Shown here piece by piece: positions 6,578 through 11,983 of a stretch of 11,983 nt of DNA (its first letter is position 1; every line of letters begins with the position of its first letter). The position numbers and the translations under genes are program-made. The notes under the pieces were generated by a model. The model was not told the DNA's origin, did not search any database, and saw only the letters and a program-made list of their open reading frames with translations. Source of the DNA: an uncultured Selenomonadales bacterium (GTDB taxonomy: Bacteria > Bacillota > Negativicutes > Selenomonadales > Selenomonadaceae); assembly GCA_937915725.1 (NCBI GenBank), contig CALGGV010000208.1:1-11983 (forward strand). The letters are read 5' to 3'.

Positions 6578-6691
6578 CGCCCGCCTGCGTTTTTCGCGTC
6601 AAGCCAAAAGTAATTTGCAGGTTGCAGCCGCGTTTTCTCACGTTTTCTTAGTCTTAAAGTCCCAAGCAAAAACGAAGTGCGGCGGGCGTCT
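6578..6691 (-). repeat. 114-bp structured intergenic element, copy 2 (minus orientation)
   Basis: Inverted copy of 3042-3155. Conserved blocks fall at 6663-6691, 6628-6644 and 6578-6599, separated by 18 and 28 bp exactly as in copy 1. The terminal cgcccgcc/ggcgggcg complementarity is kept. It occupies most of the gap between the glycosyltransferase gene and rsh. Confidence 0.85.
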
Positions 6692-6702
6692 CAATTTTTT
6701 TC

Positions 6703-6726
6703 AAAAAATTTGGCGCATCCTGCGCT
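6703..6726 (-). terminator. Possible weak terminator after the GT39 gene
   Basis: On the minus strand gcgca-gga-tgcgc forms a 5-bp GC-rich stem followed, after caaa, by six T (6708-6703). It lies about 45 bp beyond the glycosyltransferase stop. The short stem and delayed T run make this tentative. Confidence 0.35.
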
Positions 6727-6733
6727 GGAGTGC

Positions 6734-6760
6734 GGCGCACGTCCTGTGCGCCTTTTTTTT
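6734..6760 (+). terminator. Strong hairpin plus T8, plus-strand orientation
   Basis: ggcgcac (6734-6740) pairs perfectly with gtgcgcc (6746-6752) across a gtcct loop, followed by eight T (6753-6760). This is a textbook rho-independent terminator on the plus strand, but no plus-strand gene is seen upstream within more than 5 kb. On the minus strand the T run is on the wrong side. Confidence 0.6.
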
Positions 6761-6771
6761 CGTTTTTCAGT

Positions 6772-8166
6772 TTAATTTTTTATAAAAATTTTATATTCCG
6801 GCAATTCTGCAACCAACTGCCAATTTCCTTTCGCCAATTCTAAAAATTTCTGCTCAAAATTTTTTTCTACAACGGCTATAACTTTTGACGCCGGTAAGTC
6901 TTTAAAATCCATAAAAGGCATTACATTTGTTGTTGTCCATTTCATTTCGGCGGGTTTCAACTTTGCAATTTTTTCTGTCTCTTCAAGGCGGTAAACTGTC
7001 AAGCCGCTGTAAAAAACTAAGCTGCCCGCGTACGCTTGCCCGTAACTTACCACGCAAGTTTTTTCGTCAACCAACGGTAAAATTATTTTGGCAGTTTCCC
7101 TGTGAGAATTTGTTTCGCAAATCGGCAACGCCACAAAAATTCCCGCCGTGAAAAATACTACCATTGCCGCCGCTATTCGTTTAAAAATTTTCTGCCGCTC
7201 CGCAAAATATTCCCCAAATAAAATTGCTATAGGCATCATATACGGCAAAGTGTAAGTCGGATATTTCGTTGCAAAAGATTGAAAAACTATAAAAACAGTC
7301 ACTGCCCAAATTATTAAAAATCTTCTGCGCGTGTCCAAAGGCGGCAATTTTTTTATTCTGATTAACGCTGAAAGCCACGGGAAAAATCCTATCAAAAAAA
7401 CTACCGCGTAATAATACCAAACGTCGTACTGCGGATGCTCTGAAACTGTCGCTCTCAAAAAATTATGCACGCCGATAAAATCTGTCAAAAATTGTTGCCC
7501 GTGTATCAAGTACATTGGCAAGTACCACGTCGAAATTATCGCCAGCATTATTGCCGCGCCTTTCAAAATTTCCCAGCGCAGTAAATATTTTAAATCACGT
7601 TGACTGATTAAAAATAAAAAAATTATCAAGCCCGGCAGTAAAAATCCTATTGGACCTTTTGTCAAAACTGCCACGCCCGCCGCCGCAAATGCTACATATA
7701 AATATTTCGGATTTTTTTCGGTGTAAGATAAAAAGAAAGTCATCAGCGTTGTTGAAATTGCACAAAACAGCGTCATATCTGTAATAATGGCGTGCGCAAT
7801 GTACCAATATTCGGGCGAAGTTGCCAAAATTACCGCCGCCGTGAATCCGACTTGCTTATTGAAAATTTTCGTTGTAAAAAAATATGTCAGAAAAACTCCT
7901 GCCGTTGCGAATACCGCCGGAAAAAGTCTTAGCGCAAATTCATTCACGCCAAAAATTTTGTACGCCAATAAAATTTCCCAATAAAAAAATATCGGCTTAT
8001 CGTACCAAAAATTTCCGTAAATGCGCGGCGAAAAATAATCGCCTGCCTGCAACATTTCTTTTGCCGTCAGCGCGTAACAATTTTCTGTAGGGTCTGTTAC
8101 CGGTATCAGCCAGTTGCAGAAAAAAAATAATATCAAACATAAAAAGATTAAAGTTTTATTTTCCAT
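6772..8166 (-). CDS. GT39/ArnT-like membrane glycosyltransferase
   Basis: 464 residues from the ATG at 8166. The frame extends 19 codons further up but there lies inside recJ and has no signal. It is a multi-pass inner-membrane protein of the PMT/ArnT (GT-C) superfamily, enzymes that move a sugar from a polyprenyl-phosphate carrier to a lipid or protein on the outer face of the membrane. Seen: an N-terminal membrane helix followed by TDPTENCYALTAKEML, with the expected catalytic-type Asp at residue 25; YDKP at 55-58; a series of hydrophobic helices to about residue 345; and a soluble C-terminal portion. The acceptor (lipid A, protein or other glycan) cannot be told from sequence. Its ATG overlaps the recJ stop by 11 bp (ATGGAAAATAA), pointing to translational coupling. 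It sits between recJ and rsh, genes often closer together in Firmicutes. A dedicated surface-sugar operon is not visible. Confidence 0.88.
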   Translation of the reverse strand: MENKTLIFLCLILFFFCNWLIPVTDPTENCYALTAKEMLQAGDYFSPRIYGNFWYDKPIFFYWEILLAYKIFGVNEFALRLFPAVFATAGVFLTYFFTTKIFNKQVGFTAAVILATSPEYWYIAHAIITDMTLFCAISTTLMTFFLSYTEKNPKYLYVAFAAAGVAVLTKGPIGFLLPGLIIFLFLISQRDLKYLLRWEILKGAAIMLAIISTWYLPMYLIHGQQFLTDFIGVHNFLRATVSEHPQYDVWYYYAVVFLIGFFPWLSALIRIKKLPPLDTRRRFLIIWAVTVFIVFQSFATKYPTYTLPYMMPIAILFGEYFAERQKIFKRIAAAMVVFFTAGIFVALPICETNSHRETAKIILPLVDEKTCVVSYGQAYAGSLVFYSGLTVYRLEETEKIAKLKPAEMKWTTTNVMPFMDFKDLPASKVIAVVEKNFEQKFLELAKGNWQLVAELPEYKIFIKN

Positions 8167-10150
8167 GCAGCCTGAAAGTCCTCGAATTTTCCAGATTGCG
8201 CCTTGATACGGCGGGCAATTCAAAAGTTAGATTATCGTTAAGTTTCAAAATTCCCAATTCCAGAAAAATATTAATCGCCGTGAACATTTTTTGAACTGAA
8301 AGTAAATTTTTGTTTGAACTGTTAAATTTTTCGGTAAGGGCGGGAATGTTGAAAATTTTTTCACTGTCAGCTTTTAGAAATTTATAAATGTCAGCCAAAA
8401 ATTCCCGCGTCAAAATAATTTGGTCGCCGCAAGTTGGCGCAATATCTTTCACAAAACATTTTACAAAAGTTTCGCCGTTCCAACTGTCAATCGAAGGCTG
8501 AAAAATAATATCGACGGGCGATTTTTCAACCATGTTTGCAAGATTAGCCGCGCCGAATGAAACTGCGCGAACATTTGGATTTTCTTCAGAATCTGTGCGA
8601 ATAACAAAGCTTAAGTGGCTTTTATCTGCGCCGATAATTTTTACAGCGTCGCAGAGTACATTTCTGCAAGCCAAAACAGACTCAGGGTTGCCAATTCCGC
8701 ACGGCTCAATTTTTTCAAATTCTTCAGCGGTTTTTAAATTAATCTGCGCGGGGTGTACAAGTGCATCAATTTCAACAACGGGCGGAAAATCTTCATCTGT
8801 CAAATTTTTTCTAACGTATTCATCGAAACGCCTCTTAAGCTCGGGAATTTTTTTTGTTGGAATTGAAAAGCCGGCGGCTTGCGAATGCCCGCCGTAATTG
8901 TCGAATAAATCTGCCATAGTGTCGAGAGTATTTTTAATGTGAAGTGCGGGGATACTGCGACAACTGCCGCGAGAAACTAAATCGCCGACAGAAATTATGA
9001 TTGTAGGCAGTGAATATTTTTCTGCAAGTTTTGAGGCAGTCAAGCCGATAATTCCGGCGTTCCAATTTTTATCTGAAACAACGAGCGTCCAAAGGTTACC
9101 GCCTTTTTCGTCGCGCAGTATTTGAAGTTTTTCTTCAGCCTGTACAAAAATTTGGCGTTCAATTTCTTTTCTTTCAATGTTGGCAGTTTCAAGTTCAGCG
9201 GCAATTTGGGCGGCTTTTTGTTCGTCGTCGGTAGTCAAAAGTTCCACGCCGATTTTTGCAGATTTAAGACGCCCGACAGAATTCAGGCGCGGCGCAATTT
9301 GAAAGGCAATGTTTGACGCAGAAATTTTTTTGCCTTCATAGCCGGAAATTTTTATTAATTCTTTCAAGCCGATGCAATTTGTATCGAACATTTTTTTCAA
9401 GCCGAGTTTAACAATTTTGCGATTTTCGCCGGTAAGCGGCACAAGGTCTGCAACGGTTGCAAGTGCGACAAGTTCAATATCGTTGGTGTATTCAGAAAAA
9501 GGCACGCCTTCCAATTCCTGCGCGAGAGCTTGAGCGATTTTAAAGGCAACACCCGCGCCGCAAAGGTTTTTGTCGGGGTAATTGCAATTTTCTTGGTGCG
9601 GGTCGATAACTGCCACAACTTCTTCGGGGTTAATTTTTTCAAGCGCGGGGAGGTGGTGGTCGGTAATTATAAAATCAATCTGCCCGGCAACGGCTGAAAT
9701 TTCTTTGGCGTTGGAAATTCCGCAGTCAACCGAAATTAAAAGCGATGCGCCGCCTTCGATAATTTTTTCAAGTGCTTTAACGTTTATACCGTAACCTTCG
9801 GAGCGGTCGGGAATGTAATATTCAACATTTGCGCCGTAATTTCTAAGTGCGTGCGTCAAAAAGGCAACGCCGCTCATGCCGTCAACGTCATAATCGCCGT
9901 AAATGCAAATTTTTTCTTCGCCTTCAATCGCTATAATGATTCTGTCAACGGCGTCTTCCATACCTTCCATTAAAAGCGGGTTATAAAATTCCTGCGCGGT
10001 TTCTGCGTTCAAAAATTTTTCTGCGTCAGCCGCGTTTGTTATTCCGCGATGAATTAAAATTTTTGCTGTAAGTTCGCTAATATCGACTGCCGCCGCAAGT
10101 TTTTTTACCTGCGCCGCTTCTTCTGTTTTTATTTGCCAAGTTTTATCCAT
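8156..10150 (-). CDS. recJ: Single-stranded-DNA-specific exonuclease RecJ
   Basis: 664 residues. RecJ degrades single-stranded DNA 5' to 3' in recombinational repair and mismatch repair. The DHH phosphoesterase core is intact: DYDVDG at 86-91, DCG at 142-144, DHH at 164-166, and DPHQENCNYP around 183-192. The DHHA1 part has RGSCRS at 394-399 and GGHSQAAGFSI at 420-430. An OB-like segment follows (CGIGNPES), then about 95 C-terminal residues that resemble a small helical or winged-helix add-on and end in FRLHGK. The ATG at 10150 has AAGGAAG 6 nt upstream, inside the end of the TPR gene. The start overlaps that gene by 22 bp and the stop overlaps the glycosyltransferase start by 11 bp, so recJ is embedded in a coupled operon. 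Confidence 0.96.
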   Translation of the reverse strand: MDKTWQIKTEEAAQVKKLAAAVDISELTAKILIHRGITNAADAEKFLNAETAQEFYNPLLMEGMEDAVDRIIIAIEGEEKICIYGDYDVDGMSGVAFLTHALRNYGANVEYYIPDRSEGYGINVKALEKIIEGGASLLISVDCGISNAKEISAVAGQIDFIITDHHLPALEKINPEEVVAVIDPHQENCNYPDKNLCGAGVAFKIAQALAQELEGVPFSEYTNDIELVALATVADLVPLTGENRKIVKLGLKKMFDTNCIGLKELIKISGYEGKKISASNIAFQIAPRLNSVGRLKSAKIGVELLTTDDEQKAAQIAAELETANIERKEIERQIFVQAEEKLQILRDEKGGNLWTLVVSDKNWNAGIIGLTASKLAEKYSLPTIIISVGDLVSRGSCRSIPALHIKNTLDTMADLFDNYGGHSQAAGFSIPTKKIPELKRRFDEYVRKNLTDEDFPPVVEIDALVHPAQINLKTAEEFEKIEPCGIGNPESVLACRNVLCDAVKIIGADKSHLSFVIRTDSEENPNVRAVSFGAANLANMVEKSPVDIIFQPSIDSWNGETFVKCFVKDIAPTCGDQIILTREFLADIYKFLKADSEKIFNIPALTEKFNSSNKNLLSVQKMFTAINIFLELGILKLNDNLTFELPAVSRRNLENSRTFRLHGK

Positions 10151-10815
10151 TGTGAACTTCCTTTTTTATAGCCAAGTTGTTTTGCCTTTGCAAAATCGAC
10201 TTTAGCTTTATCTTTTTGTTTCATCAATTTATAAAGTTCCCCGCGCATTTGGTATGCCGGTGCATAATTTGGTTCAAGTTCAATAGCTTTATTAAAATCG
10301 GCAAGTGCCTTATCTCGAAATATATCAAATTCACACAAAGGAAGGTAACAAATTCCGCGCCCTAAATATGCCGGTGCTAAATTGGGATTCAGTTCAATCG
10401 CTCTGTTGCAGTCATCCAAAGCACTGCCTGTTTTTTGAAAAGCAAATAAAATACTCGCACGATTAACATAAATTTCCGCACGATTGGGATTTAATTCAAT
10501 AGCTTTATTTAAATCAGAAAGCGACTTGTTATACTGTCCTAAAAAGGCATAAGTTATTCCGCGATTGTTGTACGCATCTGAATAATCAGGATTAAGTCTA
10601 ATTGCTTCATTGTAAAGTTTTAGTGCCCCTTCATGGTCTCCCTTTTCGGCAAGTGCCACACCTTCATTAAGTTTTTGTTCAGCTAAAGTGTTTTGGTTTT
10701 CTTCAGCATGTACAACCGGCATTAAATCAAAATTATAAAAATTCGGCGTAAATGTAAAAGCTCCAACAGCCAACGCCGCCGCTAAAAATCTGCGCGAAAA
10801 TTTTTTACCCAACAT
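10129..10815 (-). CDS. Exported TPR repeat protein
   Basis: 228 residues. A signal-peptide-like start (MLGKKFSRRFLAAALAVGAF, with a probable cut at VVHA-EE near residue 38) is followed by about five TPR units from about residue 48 to 220, with NPDYSDAYNNRGITY- and NPNRAEIYVNRASIL-type motifs. The fourth unit carries a short insertion (CEFDIFRDKALADF). TPRs bind partner proteins; there is no catalytic domain. GGAGGG lies 6 nt before the ATG. The gene begins 19 bp after the secF stop, and its end overlaps the recJ start by 22 bp, so it is cotranscribed with both. Its TPR phrases resemble those of the protein at 1836-2846, but it lacks the FlgT_N-like domain. Specific role unknown; probably a periplasmic adaptor. 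Confidence 0.85.
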   Translation of the reverse strand: MLGKKFSRRFLAAALAVGAFTFTPNFYNFDLMPVVHAEENQNTLAEQKLNEGVALAEKGDHEGALKLYNEAIRLNPDYSDAYNNRGITYAFLGQYNKSLSDLNKAIELNPNRAEIYVNRASILFAFQKTGSALDDCNRAIELNPNLAPAYLGRGICYLPLCEFDIFRDKALADFNKAIELEPNYAPAYQMRGELYKLMKQKDKAKVDFAKAKQLGYKKGSSQWIKLGK

Positions 10816-10834
10816 AAAAATCCCTCCTTCAAAA

Positions 10835-11716
10835 TTATTTTTTCCAATTTCTAAGCGTCAGCCACAACGGACCCGCAATGAAAATCGAAGAAAAACAACC
10901 GCAAACAAAACCAATCGTCAAGGCAAATGCAAAATCTTTCGTGGTATCGCCGCCGAAAAAGTAAAGTGCAAGCGTCGTAAACAAACAAGTACATACAGTG
11001 TAAATGGAGCGCGTCAAAGTTTGATAAATCGAGCGATTGACAATTTCTGCAACGTTGCCGCCGCGTCTGAAGTGCAATTTCAAGTTTTCTCTGATTCTGT
11101 CAAAAATAACAATCGTATCGTTAATCGAATAACCTACAATCGTTAAAAGTGCCGCAACAAATGAAGAGTCAACTTGTTTCTGCGTGAAAGAAAAAATCGC
11201 AAGCACTATCAAAATATCGTGAATCAACGCCACTATCGCCGCCACGCCGAATTTAAATTCAAATCTGTAAGCAATGTACAAAATTATCAAAATCCACGAA
11301 ATTACCAACGCCATTACCGCGTTAAAAATCAATTCGCCGCCAATCGTTGCTCCAACTTTTTCTTCGCGCAGGACTTCATAATTTCCGACGCTTGATTTTA
11401 TTCCCGCCATAATTTCCTTGCGCTGATTTTCTTCTATGTCAACCGTGCGAATCATTACATTTGTTGACGCGGCAACGTCCGAACTTTCGCCGGAAAGTTG
11501 AATTGTTGCATTGTCTAAGCCGAACGGGCGCAGGGCGTCACGCACTTTTGAAATTTCTACAGCTTGTTCAAATTTTAAATCTATAATCGTACCGCCGGTA
11601 AAGTCAATCCCAAAATTAAAGCCGCGCGTTGCCATTGAAATTAACCCGGGAATTATTATCAGCAACGAAATCATAAACCAAATTTTGGCGCGTCCCGCAA
11701 TATCAAATTTAGGCAT
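10835..11716 (-). CDS. secF: Protein translocase subunit SecF
   Basis: 293 residues, normal length for a stand-alone SecF. With SecD it forms the inner-membrane complex that uses the proton gradient to pull proteins through SecYEG. Seen: first membrane helix (about 12-28); the conserved FNFGIDFTGGT at 33-43; a periplasmic P1-like domain (about 45-125); then five membrane helices, including VGYSINDTIVIFDRIREN at 194-211, the family's best-known motif. The ATG at 11716 has AAGGAGG about 11 nt upstream. That ribosome binding site is within the last codons of the small tandem ORF just before it, and only 3 nt separate that ORF's stop from the secF ATG. secD would be expected further upstream, outside the window. 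Confidence 0.96.
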   Translation of the reverse strand: MPKFDIAGRAKIWFMISLLIIIPGLISMATRGFNFGIDFTGGTIIDLKFEQAVEISKVRDALRPFGLDNATIQLSGESSDVAASTNVMIRTVDIEENQRKEIMAGIKSSVGNYEVLREEKVGATIGGELIFNAVMALVISWILIILYIAYRFEFKFGVAAIVALIHDILIVLAIFSFTQKQVDSSFVAALLTIVGYSINDTIVIFDRIRENLKLHFRRGGNVAEIVNRSIYQTLTRSIYTVCTCLFTTLALYFFGGDTTKDFAFALTIGFVCGCFSSIFIAGPLWLTLRNWKK

Positions 11717-11719
11717 ATC

Positions 11720-11845
11720 TTATTTAGCCTCCTTGCAAAGGCGACAAGTCGGAGCATTTGCTGTCAAAGAGCATAAAACCGTTTGCGCCGTCAACATTTT
11801 TATTTTAAAAATTTTTTTGTAAATTTTAATTTCAAAGTCAAACAT
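11720..11845 (-). CDS. 41-residue ORF, tandem unit A, just upstream of secF
   Basis: Unrecognised small ORF. It starts MFDFEIKIYKK and ends NAPTCRLCKEAK; the N-terminal half is rich in Lys, Ile and Phe, and the C-terminal half carries three Cys. AAGGAGG lies 8 nt before the ATG, provided by the last codons of unit B, and the ATG directly abuts unit B's TAA. Its own last codons (AAG GAG GCT AAA TAA) provide the secF ribosome binding site. It differs from unit B by Ala/Val at 29, Leu/Phe at 36 and Cys/Tyr at 37. It may be a real peptide, a leader peptide coupling translation into secF, or a duplicated tail of whatever gene lies upstream. No function is claimed. Confidence 0.5.
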   Translation of the reverse strand: MFDFEIKIYKKIFKIKMLTAQTVLCSLTANAPTCRLCKEAK

Positions 11846-11971
11846 TTATTTAGCCTCCTTGTAAAAGCGACAAGTCGGAGCATTGACCGTCAAAGAGCAT
11901 AAAACCGTTTGCGCCGTCAACATTTTTATTTTAAAAATTTTTTTGTAAATTTTAATTTCAAAGTCAAACAT
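11846..11971 (-). CDS. 41-residue ORF, tandem unit B
   Basis: Near-identical to unit A (121 of 126 bases). It begins MFDFEIKIYKK and ends NAPTCRFYKEAK, keeping two of the three Cys. Its upstream context (GAGGCTAAATAA, then ATG) runs to the window edge and has the same ribosome binding site arrangement. Four of the five base differences from unit A change the protein (three residues), unlike the all-synonymous U32 tail duplication. Confidence 0.5.
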   Translation of the reverse strand: MFDFEIKIYKKIFKIKMLTAQTVLCSLTVNAPTCRFYKEAK

Positions 11972-11983
11972 TTATTTAGCCTC

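Larger units (their letters stand above)
11720..11983. repeat. 126-bp tandem repeat array (two full units plus the start of a third)
   Basis: Units are 11720-11845 and 11846-11971; 11972-11983 repeats the first 12 bp of the unit (ttatttagcctc). The period of 126 bp is exactly 42 codons, so the reading frame is kept across units. Identity is 121/126. The array continues to the window edge, so its full copy number and the parent sequence are not visible. Confidence 0.95.

Noticed and set aside
6474..6785. Plus-strand open frame of about 103 codons across the gap between the GT39 gene and rsh.
   Set aside because: It is a translation of the hairpin, the 114-bp repeat and the terminator; no start signal and no recognisable protein.
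11720..11971. The small tandem ORFs as a SCIFF (six-Cys) peptide next to sec genes.
   Set aside because: Only two or three Cys are present, spacing does not fit, and no radical-SAM maturase is visible in the window.

Overview
The window looks like chromosomal DNA from a low-GC diderm Firmicute, most likely class Negativicutes (Selenomonas-like). This placement is an inference. It rests on the secF-recJ-rsh gene order, strong GGAGG-type ribosome binding sites, AT-rich codon use, several exported proteins of the FlgT_N/LPP20-like type, and a lipid-linked-sugar glycosyltransferase of a kind expected in an outer-membrane-bearing cell. Nothing in the window gives a species name.

Layout. Positions 1-1194 (+) hold the 3' end of a double-module U32 'peptidase' gene. 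Its last ~200 bp are tandemly duplicated (1006-1411), leaving an orphan gene tail at 1208-1396. Everything else is on the minus strand. Read from high to low coordinates there are: two tandem 126-bp units, each a 41-codon ORF with its own Shine-Dalgarno (11971-11720); secF; an exported TPR protein; recJ; and a GT39/ArnT-like membrane glycosyltransferase, all tightly packed or overlapping (11971-6772). A 281-bp gap (6491-6771) carries a structured repeat and hairpins. Then come rsh (bifunctional (p)ppGpp synthetase/hydrolase, 6490-4223) with a terminator, an exported LPP20-like protein with its own promoter (4110-3343), a 496-bp repeat-rich gap (2847-3342), and two exported proteins sharing a FlgT_N-like domain (2846-1836, with TPRs, and 1810-1409).

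How the genes relate. secF (export), recJ (recombination and repair) and rsh (stringent response) form a neighbourhood familiar in Firmicutes. Here it is interrupted by a TPR gene and a glycosyltransferase gene. Four of the proteins carry signal peptides and would be Sec clients. The overlaps TPR/recJ (22 bp) and recJ/GT39 (11 bp) suggest translational coupling in one operon.

Most notable: (1) the 126-bp in-frame tandem ORFs upstream of secF, where each stop region supplies the ribosome binding site for the next start; (2) the duplicated U32 tail, bounded by 9-bp microhomology, whose six substitutions are all transitions at synonymous third codon positions; (3) a 114-bp intergenic element in two inverted copies with three conserved blocks at exactly conserved spacing and complementary ends; (4) a 45-bp direct repeat bracketing one of those copies. 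No tRNA, rRNA, CRISPR array, transposase or phage gene was seen.
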